Below are positions 17,554-25,881 of a stretch of DNA of 64,000 bases, one piece after another (the stretch's first letter is position 1; every line of letters starts with the position of its first letter). The notes below the pieces were generated by a model, which saw nothing but the letters and a program-made list of their open reading frames with translations, had not been told where the DNA came from and did no database searches. The DNA comes from Bacteroidetes bacterium UBA1935 (GTDB lineage Bacteria; Bacteroidota; Bacteroidia; Chitinophagales; Chitinophagaceae): NCBI GenBank assembly GCA_002337045.1, contig DDFF01000012.1, positions 160,682 to 224,681 on the forward strand. The letters are read 5' to 3'. The position numbers and the translations under genes are program-made.

Positions 17554-17766
17554 TTAGAAACCTAATGCTCTTTTGCGTTGTTCCGTCTTCATACGCGCGA
17601 TGGTACGGCGCAATTGGCGAATAGTAAGCGGATTTTCAATTGGGTTTACCGCATGGCTGAACTTCATTTTCTTCAAACGCAGCTCTTCGTCGCCGATTTT
17701 ATTATTCAGCGCATCGATATCCAGCGAACGATAATCGTCAACTTTCGCTTTTTTTGCTTTTGCCAT
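17554..17766 (-). CDS. rpmC: 50S ribosomal protein L29
   Basis: Small two-helix protein (70 aa) at the peptide exit. It is recognised by the C-terminal NPLTIRQLRRTIARMKTEQ helix and position between rplP and rpsQ. It has a short Lys-rich N-terminal lead (MAKAKKAKVD). Confidence 0.94.
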   Translation of the reverse strand: MAKAKKAKVDDYRSLDIDALNNKIGDEELRLKKMKFSHAVNPIENPLTIRQLRRTIARMKTEQRKRALGF

Positions 17767-17834
17767 TTTAATTTCTATTTGTTATTTATTATGATTTGCA
17801 ACGATTGAAAGCCGCAAACCTAATTTTACTTTGA

Positions 17835-18257
17835 TTATGCCTCAACGTAGTCTCTGCGTACTACGAATTTGGTTTTGATAGGCAGTTTCTGAGCTGCCAG
17901 TTCCAGTGCTTCTTTAGCCACTTGCATAGGTACACCATCAATTTCGAACATGATGCGACCCGGGTGTACTACAGCTGCCCAGAATTCCAGACTACCCTTA
18001 CCTTTACCCATCCTTACCTCTGCAGGTTTGCGAGTTATTGGTTTGTCAGGGAAAATGCGGATCCAAACGTTACCCTCACGTTTCATGTGGCGGGTAAGAG
18101 CCTGACGCGCAGCTTCAATCTGGCGGTTGTTTATCCACTTTGGTTCAAGCGCTTTCAGTCCGAAAGAACCTGCAGCAACCATTGTACCGCGTTGTGCGTT
18201 ACCTTTGATTCTGCCCTTGTGCGCTTTACGATGTTTCGTCTTTTTTGGTTGTAACAT
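17835..18257 (-). CDS. rplP: 50S ribosomal protein L16
   Basis: Large-subunit protein near the A site (140 aa). Family blocks: MLQPKKTKHRKAHKGRIKG, GSFGLKALEPKWINNRQIEA and RMGKGKGSLEFWAAVVHPGR. It follows rpsC by 39 bp. Confidence 0.97.
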   Translation of the reverse strand: MLQPKKTKHRKAHKGRIKGNAQRGTMVAAGSFGLKALEPKWINNRQIEAARQALTRHMKREGNVWIRIFPDKPITRKPAEVRMGKGKGSLEFWAAVVHPGRIMFEIDGVPMQVAKEALELAAQKLPIKTKFVVRRDYVEA

Positions 18258-18296
18258 TGTTACAATATTTAAATAGTTGCTCTAATTATTTTACAA

Positions 18297-19097
18297 TTAA
18301 CGGCCTTTGCCACCACCGCGACGTTCGCCACCACCACGGCGCTCACCGCCACCGCGACGTTCACCACCACGGCCTTCGCCACGCTGACCACCTTCCGGAC
18401 GGCCACCACCGGCAGCATTGCCACGGTTGTCTGAACCTGCAGAGAAGTTAGGGTTCAAATCACGTTTGCCCAGTACTTCGCCTTTACATATCCATACTTT
18501 GATACCGATTTTACCATATACAGTCAGTGCAAATACTGATGCATAGTCGATATCCATACGATATGTATGCAGTGGAGTGCGACCTTGCTTGAACTCTTCA
18601 GAACGAGCGATTTCAGCACCACCCAGACGGCCACCTACTTTTATCTTGATACCCTCTGCACCCATGCGCATAGCGGTAGAGATTGCCATTTTCACAGCAC
18701 GTTTGTAGCTAACACGGCTTTCCAACTGACGAGCGATAGTTTCGCCCACGATGTTCGCATCCAGTTCAGGACGACGGATCTCCATAATGTTGATCTGAAC
18801 GTCTTCTTTACCAGTGAGTTTTTTCAACTCTTCTTTAATGCGATCAACTTCAGAACCGCCCTTACCTATAATGATACCAGGCTTAGAAGTGTGGATTGTG
18901 ATGATCAGTTTACCCAGTGTACGCTCAATAACGATGCGAGAAATACCGCCTTTATTGATACGTGCATTCAGGTAAGTACGGATTTTGTGATCCTCTACCA
19001 GTTTCTGACCGAAATCCTTTTTCTCGCCAAACCACATTGAGTCCCATCCGCGAACGATACCCAACCTGTTACCTATAGGATTAGTTTTTTGACCCAT
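18297..19097 (-). CDS. rpsC: 30S ribosomal protein S3 with a Gly/Arg-rich tail
   Basis: Small-subunit protein at the mRNA entry site (266 aa). Residues 1-220 are ordinary S3, with the KH domain (GIIIGKGGSEVDRIKEEL) and the GRLGGAEIARSE C-terminal domain. After about residue 225 comes a Gly/Arg-rich tail with an ERRGGG hexamer repeated three times, plus related GGQRGEGRGGERR, ending GGGKGR. Such a tail is expected to be disordered and RNA-binding. The repeat DNA is also prone to expansion. It follows rplV by 31 bp. Confidence 0.96.
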   Translation of the reverse strand: MGQKTNPIGNRLGIVRGWDSMWFGEKKDFGQKLVEDHKIRTYLNARINKGGISRIVIERTLGKLIITIHTSKPGIIIGKGGSEVDRIKEELKKLTGKEDVQINIMEIRRPELDANIVGETIARQLESRVSYKRAVKMAISTAMRMGAEGIKIKVGGRLGGAEIARSEEFKQGRTPLHTYRMDIDYASVFALTVYGKIGIKVWICKGEVLGKRDLNPNFSAGSDNRGNAAGGGRPEGGQRGEGRGGERRGGGERRGGGERRGGGKGR

Positions 19098-19128
19098 TCG
19101 TTATATTATTAAGTTGAATGTTTAAAAA

Positions 19129-19491
19129 TTATGCGTTAGCTGCTACGGCAGTTTTGCTGTCCACAATAAGAGTTACGTGGTTGCTACGTTTGCGCAACCT
19201 GTAGGCACGGCCTTGCGGAGCAGGGTTCATGCGCTTTAATGTACGTCCACCATCTACGAAGATGGTTTTTACATACAGGTTTGCGCCTGCTACGTCAACA
19301 CCTTCATTTTTAACCCTCCAGTTTGCAATGGCACTCAACAACAGTTTTTCCAAAGGAACAGAAGGATGCTTAGTACTGAATTTCAATGTATTCAGCGCAT
19401 TTTCTACATGCATACCACGAATCAAATCTGCCAACAGGCGCATTTTGCGCGGCGATGTAGGATAGTTACGTAAACGAGCTACAGCTTCCAT
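19129..19491 (-). CDS. rplV: 50S ribosomal protein L22
   Basis: Exit-tunnel protein (120 aa). The start MEAVARLRNYPTSPRKMRLL and the beta-hairpin region RTLKRMNPAPQGRAYRLRKR that lines the tunnel are conserved. It lies between rpsS and rpsC. Confidence 0.97.
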   Translation of the reverse strand: MEAVARLRNYPTSPRKMRLLADLIRGMHVENALNTLKFSTKHPSVPLEKLLLSAIANWRVKNEGVDVAGANLYVKTIFVDGGRTLKRMNPAPQGRAYRLRKRSNHVTLIVDSKTAVAANA

Positions 19492-19551
19492 TTTATTATT
19501 TATTACTTAAGCGATGCCGCCAGAAGATGGCACCAAATTTTATTTAATTAA

Positions 19552-19818
19552 TTATTTACTACCACTATGGCCTTTAAAGTTGCGTGTAGGTGCAAATTCG
19601 CCCAGCTTATGGCCAACCATAAATTCAGTTACATAAACAGGTATGAATTTGTTACCGTTGTGTACTGCAAATGTTTGACCAACGAAGTCCGGTGTGATTG
19701 TAGAGCGACGGCTCCACGTTTTGATAACACCTTTCTTAGTTTTGCCGTCGTTCATAGCTAAGACTTTCTTGTCCAGCTTTGCATCAACATAAGGTCCTTT
19801 TTTAATTGAACGAGCCAT
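19552..19818 (-). CDS. rpsS: 30S ribosomal protein S19
   Basis: Small-subunit head protein (88 aa): MARSIKKGPYVDAKL, TWSRRSTITPDFVGQTFAVH and VGHKLGEFAPTR are family signatures. It follows rplB; the 31-bp gap holds a small CAGGG/CCCTG hairpin. Confidence 0.98.
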   Translation of the reverse strand: MARSIKKGPYVDAKLDKKVLAMNDGKTKKGVIKTWSRRSTITPDFVGQTFAVHNGNKFIPVYVTEFMVGHKLGEFAPTRNFKGHSGSK

Positions 19819-19849
19819 TATTCGTTATATTTTATCAGGGAGTCCCTGG

Positions 19850-20701
19850 TTATTTTTTGTATTTACCTGAAAGTTTTTTACCGTTACGGCGTTGGATGAT
19901 CAGCTTGTTGCTACCTTTTGTAGTGCTACGTGTGCTTTCACCTTTCGCGTATTTACCTGTACGGCTACGTGGGTGACCGCCAGAAGAACGGCCTTCACCA
20001 CCACCCATCGGGTGATCTACAGGGTTCATTGCAACACCACGGTTGCGTGGTTTAATACCTTTCCAACGGTTGCGGCCTGCTTTACCCATTGATTGCAGAG
20101 CGTGGTCGCTGTTAGAAACTGTACCAACAGTTGCCATACAAGTGCTCAGCACTTTACGCAACTCACCACTTGGCATTTTCAGTACGCAATATTTTTCTTC
20201 TTTCGCATTCAGCTGAGCGTAAGTACCTGCAGAGCGCGCCATTGAACCACCTTTACCAGGTTGCATTTCAATGTTGTGAATAACAGTACCCAAAGGCATG
20301 TTTTTCAGCAGCAGTGCGTTACCAACTTCAGGCGCTACGCTGTCGCCACTTACTACAGTAGCTCCAACTTCAAGACCCTGAGGGGCGATGATGTAGCGTT
20401 TTTCACCATCTGCATAGCTAAGCAATGCGATGAATGCTGAACGGTTAGGATCGTATTCGATAGTTTTAACGGTTGCAGGAATGTCCTTTTTATCGCGTTT
20501 GAAATCTACGATACGGTACATTTTCTTGTTGCCACCACCCATGTAGCGCATAGAACGGCGACCTTGAGCGTTACGACCAGCTGTAGACTTTTGAGGCTCC
20601 AGCAAGCTTTTTTCCGGCTCATTAGTGGTAACCTCTGCGTAAGCGTTACCTATTCTCCAACGTGTACCGGCTGTTACCGGTTTATATTTACGTAATGCCA
20701 T
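19850..20701 (-). CDS. rplB: 50S ribosomal protein L2
   Basis: Universal peptidyl-transferase-region protein (283 aa, slightly longer than the usual 275). The conserved His lies in NPVDHPMGGGEGRSSGGHP. IEMQPGKGGSMARSAGTYAQ marks the central SH3-like part. It sits between rplW and rpsS. Confidence 0.98.
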   Translation of the reverse strand: MALRKYKPVTAGTRWRIGNAYAEVTTNEPEKSLLEPQKSTAGRNAQGRRSMRYMGGGNKKMYRIVDFKRDKKDIPATVKTIEYDPNRSAFIALLSYADGEKRYIIAPQGLEVGATVVSGDSVAPEVGNALLLKNMPLGTVIHNIEMQPGKGGSMARSAGTYAQLNAKEEKYCVLKMPSGELRKVLSTCMATVGTVSNSDHALQSMGKAGRNRWKGIKPRNRGVAMNPVDHPMGGGEGRSSGGHPRSRTGKYAKGESTRSTTKGSNKLIIQRRNGKKLSGKYKK

Positions 20702-20722
20702 TTTCTAATTCTTTATCAAATC

Positions 20723-21016
20723 TTACGAGAACAAATCGATAGAATCACCCTCTGCAAGAGTTACTGTTGCTTTTTTATAAGAAGATTTCATACCGCTGAT
20801 AAAACCAGCTTTAGTGAAACGGTTTTTAACTTTACCAGGAACAACGATTGTGTTTACATCTGATACTTTAACACCGTAAAATTCCTCTACAGCTTTTTTG
20901 ATTTCCAGCTTATTAGCCTTCTTATCCACTACAAAGGTATAGCGGCCGGATTTCTCCATTTGTGTGTTTACTTTCTCAGTAATCACCGGCCTTACCAATA
21001 CGTTAGTGAGTTTCAT
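20723..21016 (-). CDS. rplW: 50S ribosomal protein L23
   Basis: Exit-site protein (97 aa) that docks signal recognition particle and trigger factor in other bacteria. Family blocks: VLVRPVITEKVNTQMEKSGR at the start and VEEFYGVKVSDVNTIVVPGK in the middle. Gap of 40 bp to rplD. Confidence 0.96.
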   Translation of the reverse strand: MKLTNVLVRPVITEKVNTQMEKSGRYTFVVDKKANKLEIKKAVEEFYGVKVSDVNTIVVPGKVKNRFTKAGFISGMKSSYKKATVTLAEGDSIDLFS

Positions 21017-21056
21017 TTTATTTAATTATTTCGTGTTACGAAAATTCTTTTCCTAA

Positions 21057-21686
21057 TTAAGCTTCAACAGGAGCTTCGTTAAACATTTTTGCTGCAGTCT
21101 CTGTGAATACCAGTACTTGCGCATTTACAAGGTCGTAAGTATTCATATCGCTCAGTACTACTGTTTTGTTCCTGTCGATGTTGCGAGCACTCATGTACAG
21201 TTTCGCATCATATTCAGGCATAATGAACAGTGATTTTTGAGTACCGTTGATTTTGCCCAGCATTATAGCGAAATCTTTAGTTTTCGGAGTCTCGATATTC
21301 AGATCTTCGATTACAACTATTTTGTTTGCACGTGCTTTGTGAGACAATGCAGACATTTTAGCCAGATCTTTCACCTTACGGTTTACTTTGAAATCGTAAC
21401 CGTGAGGAAGAGGACCGTTAACAGCACCACCACCTTTATATAAAGGGTTGCGGATGTTACCTTTACGAGAACCACCGGTACCTTTTTGACGGTGCAGCTT
21501 CTTAGAAGCACCATGTACTTCGGCACGAGTTTTAGTTTTGTGCGTACCCTGGCGTTGTGCAGCAAGATATTGCTTCACTGCGAGGTATATACAATGATCG
21601 TTTGGCTCGATATTGAATATATCTTCCGGCAGCTCTACGCTACGACCGGTTTTCTCACCTTTGCTATTATAAACGTCAACTTGCAT
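21057..21686 (-). CDS. rplD: 50S ribosomal protein L4
   Basis: Large-subunit assembly protein (209 aa). The exit-tunnel loop region HRQKGTGGSRKGNIRNPLYK is clear at residues 70-90. In Escherichia coli L4 represses the S10 operon; no matching leader structure was identified here. It follows rplC by 7 bp. Confidence 0.97.
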   Translation of the reverse strand: MQVDVYNSKGEKTGRSVELPEDIFNIEPNDHCIYLAVKQYLAAQRQGTHKTKTRAEVHGASKKLHRQKGTGGSRKGNIRNPLYKGGGAVNGPLPHGYDFKVNRKVKDLAKMSALSHKARANKIVVIEDLNIETPKTKDFAIMLGKINGTQKSLFIMPEYDAKLYMSARNIDRNKTVVLSDMNTYDLVNAQVLVFTETAAKMFNEAPVEA

Positions 21687-21693
21687 GACTTAA

Positions 21694-22311
21694 TTAATTC
21701 TGGATTAAAACGATTGAACCATTGTGACCCGGTACAGAACCACTAACAAGGATGTAGTTTTGTTCTGGGAACACTTTAACAACACGCAGTGCTTTGATCT
21801 TTACCTGATCGCCACCCATACGGCCAGCCATGCGCATACCTTTAAATACGCGGCTTGGGTATGATGAACCACCGATAGAACCCGGAGCGCGTTGACGATC
21901 GTGCTGACCATGCGATGCTTCACCAACACCACTAAATCCGTGACGTTTAACAACACCCTGGAAACCTTTACCTTTAGTGGTACCGATTACACTTACTTTC
22001 TCACCTTCTGCGAAGATTTCGCATGTCAGTGATTCACCAACTTGTTTATCAATGGAACAATTACGAATTTCCTTAACTATCGCCTTTGGAGATGTGCTTG
22101 CTTTGGCGAAGTGATTGAGGAGTGCCTTAGGAGTGTTTTTCTCTTTAGCTTCTCCGAATGCGATTTGCAACGCATCATAACCGTCGGTATCCACGGTTTT
22201 CTTTTGAGTAACCACACAAGGGCCGGCCTCTATGATGGTGCAAGCGGTTTGCTTACCGTTCGGCTCGAACACACTGGTCATGCCGATTTTCTTACCAATA
22301 ATACCTTTCAT
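21694..22311 (-). CDS. rplC: 50S ribosomal protein L3
   Basis: Large-subunit protein near the peptidyl-transferase centre (205 aa). The signature GKGFQGVVKRHGFSGVG is followed by SHGQHDRQRAPGSIGGSSYP and RVFKGMRMAGRMG. The position usually read as GHMG is GRMG here. It follows rpsJ after 90 bp that can form a CCCGGT/ACCGGG hairpin (22334-22358). Confidence 0.97.
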   Translation of the reverse strand: MKGIIGKKIGMTSVFEPNGKQTACTIIEAGPCVVTQKKTVDTDGYDALQIAFGEAKEKNTPKALLNHFAKASTSPKAIVKEIRNCSIDKQVGESLTCEIFAEGEKVSVIGTTKGKGFQGVVKRHGFSGVGEASHGQHDRQRAPGSIGGSSYPSRVFKGMRMAGRMGGDQVKIKALRVVKVFPEQNYILVSGSVPGHNGSIVLIQN

Positions 22312-22401
22312 TTTCTTATATTTTAGCCTAGCGCCCGGTTGCCTATGTGTGGACCGGGATAAGCTGTTTTTCTAATTTTTTAAAGAACTATAAAGCTTCT
22401 A

Positions 22402-22707
22402 TCAAGCTTTAATTTCTACTTCTACGCCGCTTGGCAAATCAAGCTTCGAAAGCGCATCTACTGTGCGTGAAGAAGACGTGTAGATATCCAACAAACGCTT
22501 GTGCGTGCAAAGCTGGAACTGCTCACGTGCTTTCTTGTTAACGTGCGGCGAACGCAACACTGTAAAGATCTTCTTCTCTGTTGGCAAAGGAATAGGGCCT
22601 GTAACCACTGCTCCTGTATTGCGCACAGTCTTAACGATTTTCTCTGCAGACTTATCAACCAAGCTGTGGTCGTAAGATTTCAGTTTTATTCTGATACGCT
22701 GTGACAT
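22402..22707 (-). CDS. rpsJ: 30S ribosomal protein S10
   Basis: Small-subunit protein and NusE transcription antitermination factor (101 aa). The sequence MSQRIRIKLKSYDHSLVDKS and KREQFQLCTHKRLLDI-type central block identify it (here KAREQFQLCTHKRLLDIY). It is the first gene of the S10-spc operon, directly downstream of a strong promoter. The elongation factor and rpsL/rpsG genes that often precede it are absent. Confidence 0.98.
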   Translation of the reverse strand: MSQRIRIKLKSYDHSLVDKSAEKIVKTVRNTGAVVTGPIPLPTEKKIFTVLRSPHVNKKAREQFQLCTHKRLLDIYTSSSRTVDALSKLDLPSGVEVEIKA

Positions 22708-22745
22708 ACTTATAAATAACTTCTAACCCGTAAAATTTGGGACTG

Positions 22746-22778
22746 CAAAGGTAATGCGTTAATTCTATTCAGACAAAA
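22746..22778 (-). promoter_or_regulatory. Promoter of the S10-spc ribosomal operon
   Basis: On the minus strand TTTTGTC (TTG at 22776-22774) is separated by exactly 20 nt from TACCTTTG (22753-22746), a full match to the Bacteroidota sigma-A consensus. AT-rich sequence lies upstream of the -33. The leader to rpsJ is only about 35 nt. Confidence 0.8.
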
Positions 22779-22877
22779 TATTTTAAAGAAATTTTTAAAA
22801 TTTTCAGGAAAGCTTGTCTGACAAGGGTTGGTTTGTGCAAAAATCGCTTTTTTGCGTCTATTAAATAAATTGATTTC

Positions 22878-23276
22878 ATGACACGCATCTGCTTGATTTT
22901 CATATTCTTACCATTTTTCACAAAAGCACAAGACACCACCGTTAGAAAAGATGCTAAATTGGGTAAGACAGAAACATTTATTTACGTAGATAAGCTTCCA
23001 AAAGCCAATTATGACATCAATCAATACCTCAGTACACACCTGCGCTTGCCTGAAAATATTAGCTATAATTATTACCCTGAAAAGATCATAACAAGCTTTG
23101 TGGTAGAGGCGGACGGCAGTATTTCCAATCCTAAAGTCATCAAACCCACCAATACTTCACTGGACTCTTTAATAAAAACACTGCTACTGAGTATGCCTAA
23201 ATGGGAACCTGCAGAATATCGCGGAAAGAAAGTACCCGCTAACTATAATTTACCTGTATACATTCACTTGCAATAA
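22878..23276 (+). CDS. Secreted TonB C-terminal domain-like protein
   Basis: A 132-aa protein with an N-terminal signal peptide (MTRICLIFIFLPFFTKAQ). The mature part ends in a TonB-C-like fold: TSFVVEADGSISNPKVIK, then MPKWEPAEYRGKKV and VYIHLQ. Unlike TonB itself it has no transmembrane anchor or Pro-rich spacer, as is common for the many TonB-C stand-alone proteins of Bacteroidota. It is divergent from rpsJ and ends 4 bp from the convergent rarA stop. Partner receptor unknown. Confidence 0.72.
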   Translation: MTRICLIFIFLPFFTKAQDTTVRKDAKLGKTETFIYVDKLPKANYDINQYLSTHLRLPENISYNYYPEKIITSFVVEADGSISNPKVIKPTNTSLDSLIKTLLLSMPKWEPAEYRGKKVPANYNLPVYIHLQ

Positions 23277-23280
23277 TCAT

Positions 23281-24552
23281 TTAATACCCGTACTTCTCCT
23301 TCCAGCAGTTGCGGAGATATTCTCTGATGCGAGCTTCAGATGCATTATCGCCCGGGTCGTAGAGCTTTACACCCGATATACTTTCCGGCAAAAACTCCAT
23401 ATTGACAAAGTTCCCTTCGTGGCTATGGGCATATTCATAACCCTTGCCATAATCAAGGTTTTTCATCAGCTTGGTTGGTGCATTGCGTATCTGTAATGGT
23501 ACTGGCAGGTCTCCAGTTTTTGAAACAAGGTCTTGCGCATAGTTGATAGCCATATAGGATGCGTTGCTCTTGGCAGATGATGCCAGATATGTAGCACATT
23601 GTGAAAGAATTATCCTGCATTCAGGATAACCAATCATCTCTACCGCCTGAAATGTAGTTGTGGCCAGCAACAGCGCATTTGGATTGGCATTGCCTATATC
23701 CTCGCTTGCCAGTATTACCATACGGCGGGCTATGAATTTAGGGTCTTCCCCACCCGCTATCATGCGTGCCAGGTAATATACAGCAGCATTTGGGTCGCTA
23801 CCGCGTATAGACTTGATGAATGCCGATATGATATCATAATGCTGCTCGCCTGTCTTATCGTACAGTGCCATTTTGCGCTGTACAATATCCTGAACGGCTG
23901 CATCTGTTATCAGCTTTTCTTCTCCTGTCAGCGACGTTACAATCAATTCCAAGAGGTTCAACAATCTGCGTCCGTCACCACCACTCAGGCGTAGCAATGC
24001 CTCCCATTCCTGCACTTTTACATGCTGTGTTTTCAGCCATTCATCCTGCTCCAGTGCCTGATTCACCATTTCTTTTAATTCATCTTCCGTAAGTGGTTGC
24101 AGCACATATACCTGGCAGCGGCTCAGCAAGGCGCCTATTACTTCAAAAGACGGGTTTTCTGTTGTAGCACCAATCAGTGTCACTATACCCTTCTCTACTG
24201 CGCCAAGCAAGCTATCTTGTTGCGCTTTGTTAAAGCGGTGTATCTCGTCTATAAACAACAATGCATGCCCCAGCTTCTTTGCAGCATCTATTACACTGCG
24301 CACTTCCTTTACTCCACTGTCAATGGCACTGAGCGAAAATATCTGCATTTCGAGTGAATGGGCTATTATCTGCGCAAGCGTTGTCTTTCCCACACCCGGA
24401 GGCCCCCAGAATATGATTGAATGTGCTTTGCGGTTTTGTATCATCTGCTCCAGCACCTTGCCCTTGCCAACCAGATGCTGCTGACCTATATAATTAGCCA
24501 GTGTTCTGGGACGCATACGTTCTGCCAACGGTGCCTGAATATTGTCTGTCAT
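23281..24552 (-). CDS. rarA: Replication-associated recombination protein A (AAA+ ATPase)
   Basis: RarA/MgsA acts at stalled replication forks. The 423-aa protein begins with the family phrase LAERMRPRTLANYIGQQHL. It has Walker A GPPGVGKTT (residues 50-58), Walker B LLFIDEIHRF (98-107) and the sensor GATTENPSFEV. The C-terminal part has the MgsA block SDPNAAVYYLARMIAGGEDP and ASEDIGNANPNALLLA. Length and order are normal. It stands alone, convergent with the TonB-C-like gene and divergent from the thioredoxin-like gene. Confidence 0.95.
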   Translation of the reverse strand: MTDNIQAPLAERMRPRTLANYIGQQHLVGKGKVLEQMIQNRKAHSIIFWGPPGVGKTTLAQIIAHSLEMQIFSLSAIDSGVKEVRSVIDAAKKLGHALLFIDEIHRFNKAQQDSLLGAVEKGIVTLIGATTENPSFEVIGALLSRCQVYVLQPLTEDELKEMVNQALEQDEWLKTQHVKVQEWEALLRLSGGDGRRLLNLLELIVTSLTGEEKLITDAAVQDIVQRKMALYDKTGEQHYDIISAFIKSIRGSDPNAAVYYLARMIAGGEDPKFIARRMVILASEDIGNANPNALLLATTTFQAVEMIGYPECRIILSQCATYLASSAKSNASYMAINYAQDLVSKTGDLPVPLQIRNAPTKLMKNLDYGKGYEYAHSHEGNFVNMEFLPESISGVKLYDPGDNASEARIREYLRNCWKEKYGY

Positions 24553-24595
24553 ATAATTAGCAATTCATTAATAGGGATTTAACTAAATTCGCTTC

Positions 24596-25150
24596 ATGCA
24601 ACGCAAATTACTAATCATTATTGGCCTGATGGGATGTGTTTTGATAACATTTGCCCAAAAGAAGAAAAAGAACAACAATGAAACAACTGCAGCAAAAGCA
24701 GATACCAGTATCAATTACAAAGAAGTAGGCGCACCAATGCCCCCACTCAGGGCATTACACATGCAAAATAAAAGTGGCAGCGGAGAGCTGTATACGACTA
24801 AAGACATGCCTGCCAAAAAGAATGTGCTAGTAATGATGTATAACCCAACATGCGGTCACTGTCAGGAAGAAACAATTGACATTGCCAAGCATCTGGATGC
24901 CTTTAAAAATACAGAAGTATTGCTACTGGCAGATACCGTGATGAAAGAATACATTGATTTCTTTCATTCTTCAACAAAAGTATTTGACTACCCTGAAATA
25001 AAGATGCTGCTGGACCATAGTGGATTTATTAAACACACTTTTACATACACATCGTTGCCGCAGATAAACATATATAATAAAGAAAGGAAACTTGTCAGGA
25101 TATTTTCAGGCGATACTCCGATAGATTCGCTGAAACCATATATCCAATAA
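24596..25150 (+). CDS. Thioredoxin-like (TlpA/ResA-type) exported protein
   Basis: A 184-aa protein with an N-terminal hydrophobic segment (residues 4-20, ending in FAQ) and a thioredoxin fold. The active site is CGHC at residues 86-89 (MMYNPTCGHCQEE), followed by the usual helix and the cis-Pro region TSLPQINIYNKERKL. It is probably a periplasmic thiol-disulfide protein, perhaps for cytochrome maturation or reductive repair. It shares a bidirectional terminator with the convergent membrane-protein gene. Confidence 0.8.
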   Translation: MQRKLLIIIGLMGCVLITFAQKKKKNNNETTAAKADTSINYKEVGAPMPPLRALHMQNKSGSGELYTTKDMPAKKNVLVMMYNPTCGHCQEETIDIAKHLDAFKNTEVLLLADTVMKEYIDFFHSSTKVFDYPEIKMLLDHSGFIKHTFTYTSLPQINIYNKERKLVRIFSGDTPIDSLKPYIQ

Positions 25151-25184
25151 AAACAAAGTGTGGCTTAAGCCACACTTTGTTTTT
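25149..25184. terminator. Bidirectional terminator, partly inside a coding end
   Basis: A perfect 36-bp palindrome with arms AAAACAAAGTGTGGCTTA, preceded by A-rich and followed by T-rich sequence. It ends the thioredoxin-like gene on the plus strand. On the minus strand it overlaps the last six codons and stop of the convergent gene, so that gene encodes half of its own terminator. Confidence 0.85.
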
Positions 25185-25638
25185 TGATATAATCTCTGAT
25201 TTTGCGGACATAATCAAAATATCCCCTCTCCATCCTTAGCCAGAAGACTGTAAAGATTACCACACCAATTATACCGAATGTATAAGTATAGATGTGAAGC
25301 CCTTTACCTACAGTCATAGTAACTATAGTAGCTATAAATAAGAACAAACAGAATATCATTATCAACAATGGCCCCCCAGAGTCAATTTTGCGCATTTTAG
25401 AACTGATCACAATCTGAGTTTTGTCCCCCTTATTACTCAACTCAACATGTGTGATTGGCAAAGTCCTGATTTCGTTTTCCTGTTCTGCATGCGGTATTAC
25501 CCTGATAATCCTGTCTTTTTCAGACACTTCAAAATCAAGATTGTGAACCTTTACATGCTTTCCGAGTAAACGGACTTTAATGTCATCCGGACGCATTGAC
25601 GATTGGTACCGGTACGTACGTGAGAATATCATAGGCAC
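25165..25638 (-). CDS. Small membrane protein of unknown function
   Basis: A 157-aa protein with a soluble N-terminal beta-rich part of about 85 residues (KVRLLGKHVKVHNLDFEVSE) and two adjacent transmembrane helices (about 90-110 and 118-136). It ends in a basic tail (RKIRDYIKKQSVA). No family recognised. The start could be Met1 or Met3 (MIFSRTYRY). The 243 bp upstream (25639-25881) are AT-rich and hold no gene. Confidence 0.65.
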   Translation of the reverse strand: MPMIFSRTYRYQSSMRPDDIKVRLLGKHVKVHNLDFEVSEKDRIIRVIPHAEQENEIRTLPITHVELSNKGDKTQIVISSKMRKIDSGGPLLIMIFCLFLFIATIVTMTVGKGLHIYTYTFGIIGVVIFTVFWLRMERGYFDYVRKIRDYIKKQSVA

Positions 25639-25881
25639 TAATTTTTGGTTAAAAGAACTTGTTTACATGAAAGTTAAGCACAATATCTACGCCTTACAAT
25701 GTGGCTTGGATTAAAATTTGCACTTCTTTTTTAATGTATCCAAAAACTATGCCAAATTAATAATACAAATTACTGATTATCAATTAATTACAAAGAAATG
25801 ATTAGCTCATTTATGTTATTCACAATTATGTAAAAACTACTGCTAATCAGTTTTGTAAAAACAAACAAAAATCCTTATATT

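Noticed and set aside
22312..22401. Ribosomal leader riboswitch-like fold between rpsJ and rplC
   Set aside because: Only a single six-pair hairpin is visible; no match to a known L3/L4 autoregulatory fold can be shown by eye.
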